DNA from: Micromonospora sp. MP36
GTDB lineage: Bacteria > Actinomycetota > Actinomycetes > Mycobacteriales > Micromonosporaceae
Assembly (NCBI RefSeq): GCF_008119785.1
Contig: NZ_VSFA01000040.1
Span: forward strand, 1-63,670
Length of the DNA stretch: 63,670 nucleotides
Reading direction: 5' to 3'
The notes under the pieces were generated by a model. That model was not told the origin of the DNA. It ran no database searches and saw only the letters and a list, made by a program, of their open reading frames with translations. Position 1 is the stretch's first letter. Every line of letters starts with the position of its first letter. Made by a program: the position numbers and the translations under genes. This document shows positions 31,844-40,283 of this stretch, in pieces.

Positions 31844-32353
31844 TCAGGCGGAGGCGTCGAGGGGGAAGAGCAGGCAGGACGACGTGGCGTGGGCGATGAG
31901 GCGGTCCCTCGTGTCGGTCAGGCGCGCCTCGGCCAGGGCGGTCCGCCGGCCGCGCTGGAGCACGGTGCCCGCGCAGCGCAGCCGGCCGCTGTCGACCGTG
32001 ACCGGCCGGAGGAACTTCACGTTCAGGTCGAGCGAGGTGTAACCGACGCCGGCCGGCAGGGTGCTGTGGACGGCGCACCCGGCGGCGGTGTCGAGCAGCG
32101 TGGAGATGACCCCGCCGTGCACCGTGCCGAGCGGGTTGTAGTGGAACTCCTGCGGCACCAGCTCGACCGCGACGCGGCCCTCGTCCGCCTCCATCCGGGC
32201 CATGTCGATCAGGTGCATGATCGGCGGCGCGGCCAACTCCCCGGCGATCATCGCGCGCAGCAGCTCCAGGCCGCTGCGCCGGCCGACGTGCGCGGCCCCG
32301 GCCAGCGGGTCGGACCAGGAGAAGGTGCGGCTGCGGTCCTGCGTCTGTGTCAT
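31844..32353 (-). CDS. PaaI-family hotdog thioesterase
   Basis: About 169 residues, a hotdog-fold thioesterase of the PaaI/YdiI group that hydrolyses acyl-CoA thioesters. The family signature NPLGTVHGGVISTLLDTAAG (about 92-111) holds the catalytic acidic residue and His-Gly-Gly. YTSLDLNVKFLRPV and GRRTALAEARLTD complete the fold. The ATG at 32353 is used because the upstream residues show no similarity. It is divergent from an HxlR regulator gene 57 bases away, which may control it. Confidence 0.85.
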   Translation of the reverse strand: MTQTQDRSRTFSWSDPLAGAAHVGRRSGLELLRAMIAGELAAPPIMHLIDMARMEADEGRVAVELVPQEFHYNPLGTVHGGVISTLLDTAAGCAVHSTLPAGVGYTSLDLNVKFLRPVTVDSGRLRCAGTVLQRGRRTALAEARLTDTRDRLIAHATSSCLLFPLDASA

Positions 32354-32409
32354 GGACTCAGCCTCGCAGCGCGTTGCTGAGTCTGTCAATCAGACCTAGC
32401 CTGGTCGGC
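32354..32409. promoter_or_regulatory. Divergent promoter region with inverted repeats (HxlR/thioesterase)
   Basis: The 56 bases between the divergent genes contain GACTCAG...CTGAGTC (arms 7, spaced 15) and GTCTG-TCAAT-CAGAC just before the regulator start. Either could be the binding site of the adjacent HxlR protein, which would then control both genes. Confidence 0.45.
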
Positions 32410-32883
32410 ATGAGACCCGCGGCACTGGACTGGTCGGTGGAGAACTGCACCATCGCCCGCGCGATGGCCATCCTCGGTGAGCGGTGGACCCTGGTGGTGC
32501 TCCGTGAGGTCTTCAACGGCGTACGCCGCTTCGACGACATGCGGGTCCGCACCGGCATCCCCCGGCAGGTGCTCACCAACCGGCTCGCCATGCTGGTCGA
32601 GCAGGGCGTGCTGCGCCGGGTGCCGTACCGGGAACCGGGCAGCCGGATGCGGCACGAGTACCGGCTCACCGACAAGGGGCTCGACCTGTGGCCGGTGCTG
32701 GTGGCGGTGCTCGGCTGGGGCGACCGCTACCTGGCCGACCCGGACGGCTCGCCGCTGGCGGTCGCCCACCGGGACTGCGGGGCCGAGGTCCGGGTCGCGC
32801 TGCGCTGCGCCGAGGGGCACGAGGTGACCGAACCGCGTGACGTGCTGCCCCGCCCCGGGCCGGGGGCGCGCCGCCGGACCTGA
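32410..32883 (+). CDS. HxlR-family winged-helix transcriptional regulator
   Basis: A 157-residue HxlR-type regulator. CTIARAMAILGERWTLVVLREVF near the start is the family hallmark (Cys followed by the GERW motif). VRRFDDMRVRTGIPRQVLTNRL is the recognition helix, and YRLTDKGLDLWPVLVAVLGWGD forms the wing and dimer helix. The cysteine in ENCTIA may be redox- or ligand-sensitive. The ATG at 32410 is chosen from family length. It is divergent from the thioesterase gene, its likely target. Confidence 0.9.
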   Translation: MRPAALDWSVENCTIARAMAILGERWTLVVLREVFNGVRRFDDMRVRTGIPRQVLTNRLAMLVEQGVLRRVPYREPGSRMRHEYRLTDKGLDLWPVLVAVLGWGDRYLADPDGSPLAVAHRDCGAEVRVALRCAEGHEVTEPRDVLPRPGPGARRRT

Positions 32884-32940
32884 GGCGCGCTCCGGCGCGC
32901 GGACCACCGGGAGGGGCCGCGGCGCCGGGCGGGGGAGGGG

Positions 32941-33768
32941 CTACCAGCCGAAGCCGTTGGCGTACGAGACGCTGGCGAGCACCGCCTGCCCGCTGGTGTT
33001 CGGGTGGAAGTAGTCCCAGGTGGAGACCTGGCTCAGCGCGAACGGGTAGTTGAACACCGCGTTGTCGTCGAAGTCGCAGTTGGCCCCGTACGCGGCGCAG
33101 GCCTGGGCTAGTTGGGTGTTGTAGTCGATCACCCGCTGCCGGACCCGGGCCCGCCGGTCCACGTCGGCTTGGCTGGTCGAGGTGGGGTTGGCCAGCATGG
33201 ACTGGCAGATGCCGAACATCGACCAGGCGGAGCGGGCGCTGCCGCTGTCCTTGCCCACGTACCAGAGGCGGTAGATGTCCGGGATGCTGATCACGGCGAC
33301 CCGGGCGTTCGGCAGGCCGGCCTTGATCCGGTTCAGCGCGCTGTCGATGTTGGCCCGGTAGGTGGCCACCGGGGTCATGGTGGACTCCGAGCTGGTGCAG
33401 GCGTCGTTGGCGCCGATGAGCAGGGTGACGTAGTCGACGCCCTGGCTGACGGCCGTGCCCGCCTGGCCGTACATGTCGGCGGACTTGGCGCCGCTGCGCG
33501 CGTCGTTGTAGTTGCGGCCCTGGATGTTCAGGTTGACCGCGCGGATCCGCAGGTAGTGGCTGTTCACGCTGGAGTAGTCGCCGGTGCTGAACGACCGTGC
33601 GGTGCAGTCGACGTACCAGCCGCAGGCGTTGAAGCCGCGGGTGATCGAGTCGCCCAGGCTGGCCATCGAGTTGGGTGGCGGGCCGGCGGCGACGGCGGGG
33701 GTGGCGGCGAACAGGACGAGGGCGGTGGCGCCGGCGAGGGTGGCCAGCGCGCGTCGGACGAGGGTCAT
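32941..33768 (-). CDS. Secreted SGNH/GDSL-type esterase
   Basis: A 275-residue exported hydrolase. The N-terminal RRALATLAGATALVLFAATP followed by AVAA is a signal peptide with an Ala-x-Ala cleavage site. Block I is SLGDSITRG with the nucleophilic Ser, block III is LIGANDAC, and block V is STWDYFHPN with the catalytic Asp and His. Six or more Cys residues suggest disulfides, as in Streptomyces SGNH lipases. CGGAGG precedes the ATG. It lies divergent from a secreted protease gene. Confidence 0.9.
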   Translation of the reverse strand: MTLVRRALATLAGATALVLFAATPAVAAGPPPNSMASLGDSITRGFNACGWYVDCTARSFSTGDYSSVNSHYLRIRAVNLNIQGRNYNDARSGAKSADMYGQAGTAVSQGVDYVTLLIGANDACTSSESTMTPVATYRANIDSALNRIKAGLPNARVAVISIPDIYRLWYVGKDSGSARSAWSMFGICQSMLANPTSTSQADVDRRARVRQRVIDYNTQLAQACAAYGANCDFDDNAVFNYPFALSQVSTWDYFHPNTSGQAVLASVSYANGFGW

Positions 33769-34014
33769 GGTGGCCTCCGGATCACGGGTGCCGGCGTGCT
33801 GCGGTGGCCAGATGGTATAGACGATGCTCTGTGTCCACAATGTTGCGTACTGGTTGCTTTTCGGGCCGGGCCAATTCGGGCAAAGCGATACCTTGCCAAG
33901 GATCTTAAATATGTGAATACTTTGGTCACTTGGCCGGTTCCCCCAGGTCGGCCGAGTTGTCCTCGGGCGCGTCCGCATGACGGCGCCCGTCACCCCCTCC
34001 TTGGAGGTTGTTAC

Positions 34015-35070
34015 ATGCGACCCACGAGGTCCTCGCTCCGTCGCGCCGCTGCCATCGCTGTGGCCGGCACCCTGGTCACGGGCTCGCTCCTCGGCGCACC
34101 CGCCCAGGCGGCCCCCGCCTCGCCCGCGTCCCCCGACGCCGCCGCCGCGCTCGTCGCCAAGCTCGGCGACCGCGCCGCCGGCACGTACGCCGACGCCAGC
34201 GGCAAGATGGTCGTCGCGGTGACCGACGCCGCGGCCGCCCGCCAGGTCCGTGCCGCCGGTGCCACCCCGAAGCTCGTCACCCGCGGGGCGAACAAGCTCA
34301 AGGCGGCCACCGACGAGCTGGAGCGCTCCGCCAAGATCCCGGGCACCGCCTGGTGGGTCGACGCGGCCACCAACCAGGTCGTGGTCTCCGTCGACAGCAC
34401 CGTCACCGGCGCCAAGCTGGAGCGGGTCAAGGCGGCCGCCGCGCGCACCGGCGGCACGGTGCGTGTCGAGGCCGAGCCCGGCGTGCTGAGCACCCGGATC
34501 TCCGGCGGCCAGGCGATCTACGCCGCCGGTGGTGGCCGCTGCTCGCTCGGCTTCAACGTCCGCAGCAGCTCCGGCACCACCTACTTCCTGACCGCCGGCC
34601 ACTGCACCAACATCGCCTCGACCTGGTACTCGAACTCCGGTCAGACCAGCGTCCTCGGCACCCGCGCGGGCACCAGCTTCCCGGGCAACGACTACGGCAT
34701 CGTCCGGCACAGCAACTCCGCCAACGCGGCCGGCAACGTCTACCTGTGGAACGGCACCTACCGGGACGTCACCGGCGCCGCCAACGCGTACGTCGGCATG
34801 AGCGTGACGCGCTCCGGCAGCACCACCGGCCTGTGGGGCGGCAGCGTCCAGGCGACTAACGCCACGGTCAACTACGCCGAGGGCAGCGTCTACGGCCTGA
34901 TCCGCACCAACGTCTGCGCCGAGCCCGGTGACAGCGGTGGCTCGCTGTTCAGCGGCAGCAGCGCGGTCGGCCTCACCTCGGGCGGCAGCGGGAACTGCCG
35001 CACCGGCGGCACGACCTACTTCCAGCCGGTCACCGAGCCGATGAGCGTCTACGGCGTCAGCATCATCTGA
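34015..35070 (+). CDS. Secreted S1-family serine protease (streptogrisin-like) with prodomain
   Basis: A 351-residue preproprotease. It has a signal peptide (RRAAAIAVAGTLVTGSLLGA, cleavage after AQAA) and a prodomain of roughly 130 residues that folds the enzyme. The mature alpha-lytic-type protease starts near ISGGQAIYAAGGGRCSLGF. Catalytic residues are in LTAGHCT (His), GNDYGIV (Asp) and CAEPGDSGGSL (Ser). Cys pairs around His and Ser match the family. GGAGG lies before the ATG. Confidence 0.92.
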   Translation: MRPTRSSLRRAAAIAVAGTLVTGSLLGAPAQAAPASPASPDAAAALVAKLGDRAAGTYADASGKMVVAVTDAAAARQVRAAGATPKLVTRGANKLKAATDELERSAKIPGTAWWVDAATNQVVVSVDSTVTGAKLERVKAAAARTGGTVRVEAEPGVLSTRISGGQAIYAAGGGRCSLGFNVRSSSGTTYFLTAGHCTNIASTWYSNSGQTSVLGTRAGTSFPGNDYGIVRHSNSANAAGNVYLWNGTYRDVTGAANAYVGMSVTRSGSTTGLWGGSVQATNATVNYAEGSVYGLIRTNVCAEPGDSGGSLFSGSSAVGLTSGGSGNCRTGGTTYFQPVTEPMSVYGVSII

Positions 35071-35088
35071 CCCTGACCGACACCGCGC

Positions 35089-35121
35089 AGAGCGGGTCGC
35101 CGGCCTCCGGCGGCCCGCTCT
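35089..35121 (+). terminator. Hairpin after the secreted protease gene
   Basis: AGAGCGGGTCGCCGG-CCT-CCGGCGGCCCGCTCT forms a stem of 15 pairs with one mismatch, 19 bases after the protease stop. There is no clear T-run, which is common for actinomycete terminators. Confidence 0.6.
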
Positions 35122-35271
35122 CCGTGTGTCGGCGCCTGGCTTGCGGGGCGGGCACCCGGCTCAGGACCGAGCCGCTCCCGGACCGCACCCGCGCCCGGTG
35201 GCGGTGGGGGGCCGGGCACCCTGACAGAATGCGGGGAGCAGACGTGTACCGCAGATGAGGAGACGCAAGCC

Positions 35272-37077
35272 GTGATCCGTACCCACAACGCCGGAAGCCT
35301 GCGCGCCGCGGACGCCGGCTCGACGGTGACGCTCGCCGGGTGGGTGGCCCGCCGGCGCGACCACGGCGGTGTCATCTTCGTCGACCTGCGCGACGGCTCC
35401 GGCGTGGTCCAGGTGGTTTTCCGGGAGGAGGACGCGCACGCGCTGCGCAACGAGTTCTGCGTGAAGGTCACCGGCGAGGTGACCCGTCGCCCCGCGGGCA
35501 ACGAGAACCCGGACCTGCCCACCGGCGAGGTCGAGGTGACCGCGAGCGCGCTGGAGGTGCTCTCCGAGGCCGCGCCGCTGCCACTGCCGGTGGACGACCA
35601 GATCGAGGCCGGCGACGACATCCGGCTCAAGTACCGCTACCTGGACCTGCGCCGCAGCGGCCCGGCGAAGGCGATGCGGCTGCGCTCGCGGGCCAACCAG
35701 CTGGCCCGCACGGTGCTGCACGAGCGGGACTTCCTGGAGATCGAGACGCCGACCCTGACCCGCTCCACCCCCGAGGGTGCCCGCGACTTCCTGGTCCCCG
35801 TCCGCCTCCAGCCCGGCAGCTGGTACGCGCTGCCGCAGTCGCCGCAGCTGTTCAAGCAGCTGCTCATGGTCGGCGGCATGGAGCGGTACTACCAGATCGC
35901 CCGCTGCTACCGGGACGAGGACTTCCGCGCCGACCGGCAGCCGGAGTTCACCCAGCTCGACATCGAGATGTCCTTCGTCACCGAGGACGACGTGATCGAG
36001 CTCGGCGAGGCGATCGTCTCGGCGCTCTGGTCGGACCTGGCCGGCTACCAGATCCCCCGGCCCATCCCCCGGATCACCTGGCACGACGCCATGTCCCGCT
36101 ACGGCTCCGACAAGCCGGACCTGCGCTACGGCGTCGAGCTGACCGAGCTGACCGACTACCTGCGCGGCACCGAGTTCCGGGTGTTCGCCGGCGCGATCGA
36201 CGCGGGTGGCTACGTCGGCGCGGTGGTCATGCCGGGCGGCGCGGCGCAGAGCCGCAAGGAGCTGGACGGCTGGCAGGACTGGGCCAAGGCGCGCGGTGCC
36301 CGGGGCCTGGCGTACGTGGTGCTCGACGCGGAGACCGGCGAGGCGCGCGGCCCGGTGGCCAAGAACCTCTCCGAGGCGCATCTGGCCGGGCTGGCCGACG
36401 CGGTCGGCGCCAAGCCGGGCGACGCCATCTTCTTCGCCGCCAGCACCAACACCCGCGAGGCGCAGGAGCTGCTCGGCGCCGCCCGGATCGAGATCGCCAA
36501 GCGGGCCAACCTGATCGACGAGACCGCCTGGGCGTTCTGCTGGGTGGTCGACGCGCCGATGTTCGAGCGCACCGACGAGGGCGGCTGGACGGCCGTGCAC
36601 CACCCGTTCACCTCGCCGAACGCCGACTGGGTGGACCGGTTCGAGGAGGCGCCCGACCGGGCCCTGGCCTACGCGTACGACATCGTCTGCAACGGCAACG
36701 AGATCGGCGGCGGCTCGGTCCGTATCCATCGGGGCGACGTGCAGCAGCGGGTCTTCGACCTGCTCGGCATCACCCCCGAGGAGGCGCAGGACAAGTTCGG
36801 CTTCCTGCTGGAGGCGTTCAAGTACGGCCCGCCGCCGCACGGCGGCATCGCCTTCGGCTGGGACCGGATCTGCATGCTGCTGGCCGGGGCGGACTCGATC
36901 CGCGAGGTCATCGCGTTCCCGAAGACCCGGGGCGGCTTCGACCCGCTGACCGGTGCGCCCACGCCGATCACCGCGCAGCAGCGCGCCGAGGCGGGCGTCG
37001 ACGCCAAGCCGAAGGCGCCGACCGGGGTGCACGCCGGCACCGCCGGCCCGGTGGCCCCGGTCGCCGACCCGACCTGA
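35272..37077 (+). CDS. aspS: Aspartyl-tRNA synthetase (probably also charges tRNA-Asn)
   Basis: A 601-residue class II synthetase of bacterial type. It has the N-terminal OB-fold anticodon domain (VTLAGWVARRRDHGGVIFVD), motif 2 (QIARCYRDEDFRADRQPEFT), a bacterial GAD insertion (about 290-410), and motif 3 (GGIAFGWDRICMLLAG). GSVRIHRGDVQQRVF is also characteristic. Start GTG at 35272. Many actinobacterial AspS enzymes are non-discriminating and also make Asp-tRNA-Asn; that is not shown here. The Pro/Ala-rich tail of about 30 residues is unremarkable. Confidence 0.95.
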   Translation: MIRTHNAGSLRAADAGSTVTLAGWVARRRDHGGVIFVDLRDGSGVVQVVFREEDAHALRNEFCVKVTGEVTRRPAGNENPDLPTGEVEVTASALEVLSEAAPLPLPVDDQIEAGDDIRLKYRYLDLRRSGPAKAMRLRSRANQLARTVLHERDFLEIETPTLTRSTPEGARDFLVPVRLQPGSWYALPQSPQLFKQLLMVGGMERYYQIARCYRDEDFRADRQPEFTQLDIEMSFVTEDDVIELGEAIVSALWSDLAGYQIPRPIPRITWHDAMSRYGSDKPDLRYGVELTELTDYLRGTEFRVFAGAIDAGGYVGAVVMPGGAAQSRKELDGWQDWAKARGARGLAYVVLDAETGEARGPVAKNLSEAHLAGLADAVGAKPGDAIFFAASTNTREAQELLGAARIEIAKRANLIDETAWAFCWVVDAPMFERTDEGGWTAVHHPFTSPNADWVDRFEEAPDRALAYAYDIVCNGNEIGGGSVRIHRGDVQQRVFDLLGITPEEAQDKFGFLLEAFKYGPPPHGGIAFGWDRICMLLAGADSIREVIAFPKTRGGFDPLTGAPTPITAQQRAEAGVDAKPKAPTGVHAGTAGPVAPVADPT

Positions 37078-37089
37078 TCGGCCGCTTCT

Positions 37090-37162
37090 CGACGTTGATC
37101 ATGAGGTTGGCGGGCACCGCTCCGGCGGGTCGCCCCGCTAACCTCATGATCGACGAGGCGGA
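37090..37162. repeat. Imperfect inverted repeat between aspS and reductase gene
   Basis: GTTGATCATGAGGTTGGCGG and its near-complement CCGCTAACCTCATGATCGAC face each other across about 26 bases. It may terminate aspS, but the GATCATGAGGTT core also resembles palindromes that I associate with dispersed repeats of Micromonospora genomes. It reaches almost to the ribosome-binding site of the next gene. Confidence 0.6.
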
Positions 37163-37174
37163 GAGGTGGGCGGC

Positions 37175-37987
37175 GTGACGTTGCTCGTGGTGGGTGCCAG
37201 CGGCTTCCTCGGCGCCGAGGTGTGCCGACAGGCGGTGGCGGCGGGGCAGCGGGTGGTCGGCACCTACCACTCGGCCGCCGTCGGAGTCGCCGGCGTCGAG
37301 CCGCGCCGGCTCGACGTCACCGACCGGTCCACCGTCCGCGCGCTGCTGACCGAGGTACGCCCCGACGCCGTCGTCGCCACCCCCTACCGGTACGACGACT
37401 GGACGGTCACCGCCGACGGGGCGGCGCACGTCGCGTACGCGGCCGCCGAGGTGGGGGCCCGGCTGGTGCACCTGTCCAGCGACGCGCTGCACAGTGGGCG
37501 TCTGGCGCCGTACCTCGACGACGACGTGCCCACCCCGATTCACGCGTACGGGGCGGCGAAGGCGGCGGCGGAGACCGCGGTGCGGGCGATCGACCCGGGC
37601 GCGGCGCTGGTGCGTACCTCGCTGATCGTGGGGGAGGGAAGCAAGCAGATCCAGCTGTGCCGCGACGCGCTCGCCGGTCGAGCGACCCTCTTCACCGATG
37701 AGCTCCGCTGCCCGATCGACGTGGTGGACCTCGCCGCCGCCGTGCTGGAGCTGGTGCCCTCCGAGTACGCCGGCCTGCTCAACGTGGCCGGGCCGGACCC
37801 GGTGAGCCGCGCCGAGTTGGGCCTCCTGGTCGCCCGGCGGTCCGGGCTCGACCCGGCCGGCCTGAAGACCACGACCGCCGTCGCCGCCGGCGTGCAGCGC
37901 CCCACCGAGGTACGCCTCGACTCCTCCCGCGCCGCCGGGCTGCTCCGTACCCGGCTGCGCGGCGTCATCGAACTCCTCGCTTCCTGA
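37175..37987 (+). CDS. NAD(P)-binding sugar reductase-like protein (RmlD/dTDP-4-dehydrorhamnose reductase family)
   Basis: About 270 residues of an extended short-chain dehydrogenase. The nucleotide-binding motif VVGASGFLGAEV (GxxGxxG) is at the N-terminus and RLDVTDRSTV follows. VHLSSDALHSG and YGAAKAAAE contain the Ser/Tyr-x3-Lys active-site pattern, as in RmlD. The C-terminus (LLNVAGPDPVSRAELGLLVA) fits the sugar-nucleotide-binding half. The GTG at 37175 is preferred since GGAGAGG lies eight bases upstream; GTG 37166 is possible. There are no sugar-pathway genes nearby, so the substrate is open. Confidence 0.78.
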   Translation: MTLLVVGASGFLGAEVCRQAVAAGQRVVGTYHSAAVGVAGVEPRRLDVTDRSTVRALLTEVRPDAVVATPYRYDDWTVTADGAAHVAYAAAEVGARLVHLSSDALHSGRLAPYLDDDVPTPIHAYGAAKAAAETAVRAIDPGAALVRTSLIVGEGSKQIQLCRDALAGRATLFTDELRCPIDVVDLAAAVLELVPSEYAGLLNVAGPDPVSRAELGLLVARRSGLDPAGLKTTTAVAAGVQRPTEVRLDSSRAAGLLRTRLRGVIELLAS

Positions 37988-38013
37988 GCGTCACCGCGCC
38001 GCTGTCGGATCAC

Positions 38014-38054
38014 GCACACTTTCTATGCACAACTCTTGTGCATAGAAAGTGTGC
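38014..38054. promoter_or_regulatory. Long perfect palindrome, probable operator of the ArsR-like regulator
   Basis: Arms of 19 bases (GCACACTTTCTATGCACAA) are separated by CTC and are exact complements. The same half-site recurs directly downstream as TGCACA-GATA-TTGTGCA (38053-38069), ending just before the ATG at 38072. Three TGCACAA-type half-sites in front of a winged-helix regulator strongly suggest autoregulation and control of the coupled transporter gene. Confidence 0.75.
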
Positions 38055-38071
38055 ACAGATATTGTGCATCC

Positions 38072-38695
38072 ATGGGGAACGACAAGAAGCCGGCACCGCG
38101 CCAGGTGCGGCTCGACCACCAGCAGGTACGCGCCCTGGCGCACCCGCTGCGGACCCGACTGCTCGGGGCGCTGCGGGTGAAGGGACCCGCCACCGCCACG
38201 CGCCTCGCCGAGATGCTGGGCACCAACACCGGGGCGACCAGCTACCACCTGCGCCAGCTCGCCGAGGTCGGCCTGGTCGCCGAGGACCCCGATCTCGGCA
38301 CCGGCCGGCAGCGGTTCTGGCGAGCCGCGCACGACGTGACCAACTGGGAGCCGACCGACTTCGACGACGACCCGGACGCCCGCGCCGCGATCGAGTGGAT
38401 CGAGGGCGAACAGGTGCGACAGTTCGCCGAGATCGCCGAGCGGTGGTTCGCCGTGCGCCACGAGTGGGCGCCCGCCTGGCGCGACGCCTTCGGCATGGGC
38501 GACATCTTCATGACGATCCCGCACACCCGGCTCGAGGCGCTGAAGGCCGAGCTGTGGCAGATCCTCGATCGCTACCGCGACGAGGCCGATCCGGCCGAGC
38601 CCGGCGCCGAGCAGGTGCAGATCTTCCTCGCCGCTCTGCCGCTCCCGGCGGACCTGCGGCCCGCCACCCCACCGACCGCCGAGGAGAAGCCGTGA
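38072..38695 (+). CDS. ArsR-type winged-helix transcriptional regulator
   Basis: A 207-residue regulator. QQVRALAHPLRTRLLGALRV, TATRLAEMLGTNTGATSYHL and RQLAEVGLVAEDPDLGTGRQ form the winged helix typical of ArsR/HTH_20 proteins. The C-terminal ~110 residues are a helical effector domain (IEWIEGEQVRQFAEIAERW). The ATG at 38072 is used; there is no good ribosome-binding site and the operator is very near, so the transcript may be leaderless. Its stop overlaps the GTG of a transporter gene, the usual regulator-exporter pair. Confidence 0.88.
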   Translation: MGNDKKPAPRQVRLDHQQVRALAHPLRTRLLGALRVKGPATATRLAEMLGTNTGATSYHLRQLAEVGLVAEDPDLGTGRQRFWRAAHDVTNWEPTDFDDDPDARAAIEWIEGEQVRQFAEIAERWFAVRHEWAPAWRDAFGMGDIFMTIPHTRLEALKAELWQILDRYRDEADPAEPGAEQVQIFLAALPLPADLRPATPPTAEEKP

Positions 38696-40086
38696 GCACG
38701 CTGTCCGTACGCCAGGTCCGGTTCCGCTACCTCACCCTCTACGGGCTGCGCTGGCTGCCCAGCGGCCTGCTGATCCCCGTGATGATCCTGCTGATGCAGG
38801 AGCGGGGCCTGTCGCTGTCCCAGATCGGTCTGGTCGCCACCGCCCAGGGCCTCGTCGTCCTCGCGCTGGAGCTGCCCACCGGCGGGTTCGCCGACGCACT
38901 TGGCCGCAAGCCGGTGCTCGTCACCGCCTGGGTGATCTGCCTGGTCTCGCTGGCCATCTTCGCGGTGGCCGACTCGTTCTGGCTGTTCTTCCTGGTCTGG
39001 GCGTTGCAGGGCATCTACCGGGCGCTGGACAGCGGTCCCCTCGAGTCCTGGTACGTCGATGCCACCCTGGCGGCCGACCCGAAGGCCGAGTACGAGCGCG
39101 GCCTCGGCTACGCCGGCAGCGTCATCGGCCTCGCCATCGGCGCCGGCGCGCTGCTGGGCGGCGGCCTGGTCGCGCTCGGTCCGGTCGGGCCGGCCAGCGC
39201 GCTGGCCCTGCCCGTGCTGGTGGCCATCGTGCTGCAGGCCGTCTCGCTGGTCGCCCTGCTGATGCTGATGACGGAGAACCGGCCGGCCCGGGGCACCGCC
39301 GCGCTGCGCGCCTCGGTGGTCGAGGCGCCCCGGATGGTCGGGCACGCGATCGGCCTGCTGCGCCGCTCCCGGGTGCTGCTCGCCCTGGTCGCCGTCGAGC
39401 TGTTCTGGGGCTTCGGCATGGTCACCTTCGAGTCGTTGCTGCCGGTCCGCCTCGCCGAGGTGGTCGGCAACGCCGACCGCGCGGCCGCCCTGCTCGGTCC
39501 GGCCAGCTCGGCGGCCTGGCTGGCCAACGCGGCCGGCGCCGCGCTCACCCCGTTCCTCCTGCGCCGGCTGGGCGCGGCGCCCGCCGCCGCACTGATGCGG
39601 GTGCTCCAGGGCGTCACCGTGGTCGGGATGGGCCTGCTCGCCGGCCCGGTCGGGGTGCTGGTCGCCTACCTGGCCTGCTACACCGTGCACGGGGCGTCCA
39701 ACCCGCTGCACATGGGGCTGCTGCACCGGCAGGTCGACGGACCGTACCGGACCAGCGTCATCTCGCTGAACTCGATGATGGGCCAGCCGGCCGGCGCGCT
39801 CGGCGCGGTGGTCCTGACCGCGCTGGCCGACCGCACGAGCGTCAGCCTCGCCATGCTGGTCGGCGCGGTGGTGCTCGCCCTGGCCGCCCCGCTCTACCTC
39901 CCGGCCTGGCGCGCCGGCCGGGCCGCCCCGGCCGTGGCCGAGCCGGCCTCCGTCCCGGACGTGTCCACCACCGCCCCGGGCGGCTCCAGCGCGGGGCCGG
40001 ACGATCCGGCCACGGTGCCGGTCCCCGCGGCGCAGGTGGCCGACGGTCCGGTCGCCCCGGCGGCCGGCGCGGTCCGGGCGGGCTGA
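38692..40086 (+). CDS. Major facilitator superfamily transporter
   Basis: A membrane protein of about 464 residues with some twelve hydrophobic helices. The MFS signature ELPTGGFADALGRKPVLVTA lies between helices 2 and 3. An Asp in ALDSGPLESWYVD and a second pseudo-repeat starting at LLALVAVELFWGFGM fit drug-efflux type carriers. The tail of about 50 residues is Pro/Ala/Gly-rich. It is translationally coupled (GTGA overlap) to the ArsR-like gene, so it is probably an exporter induced by its substrate. Confidence 0.88.
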   Translation: MSTLSVRQVRFRYLTLYGLRWLPSGLLIPVMILLMQERGLSLSQIGLVATAQGLVVLALELPTGGFADALGRKPVLVTAWVICLVSLAIFAVADSFWLFFLVWALQGIYRALDSGPLESWYVDATLAADPKAEYERGLGYAGSVIGLAIGAGALLGGGLVALGPVGPASALALPVLVAIVLQAVSLVALLMLMTENRPARGTAALRASVVEAPRMVGHAIGLLRRSRVLLALVAVELFWGFGMVTFESLLPVRLAEVVGNADRAAALLGPASSAAWLANAAGAALTPFLLRRLGAAPAAALMRVLQGVTVVGMGLLAGPVGVLVAYLACYTVHGASNPLHMGLLHRQVDGPYRTSVISLNSMMGQPAGALGAVVLTALADRTSVSLAMLVGAVVLALAAPLYLPAWRAGRAAPAVAEPASVPDVSTTAPGGSSAGPDDPATVPVPAAQVADGPVAPAAGAVRAG

Positions 40087-40109
40087 CCGTGCCCGGCACC
40101 GCCCGCCCG

Positions 40110-40283
40110 GACAGCGCCAGGTCGGTGACCCGCCGGACGCCGGGCGGGTCGGGACGCCAGATCGGCGAAGTGGTGGTGTCGGGACGGGCGCGATGGCGCT
40201 GGTTCGGCGAGGTGGCGGGGTCGGGCCGACCGGGACGCCACGTCGGCGAGGTGGCGGGGTCGGGCGGGCTGGGCGACGGGGTC
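40110..40283. repeat. Short imperfect direct repeats in the gap after the transporter gene
   Basis: The ~197-base gap holds two related units, GGGACGCCAGATCGGCGAAG and GGGACGCCACGTCGGCGAGG, each followed by GTGGnGGnGTCGGG, and a third partial copy. No gene is supported. The units look like a dispersed intergenic repeat family rather than a terminator. Confidence 0.5.

Noticed and set aside
35161..37032. A 623-codon minus-strand frame opposite aspS
   Set aside because: Same reason: it mirrors aspS and has no protein features.
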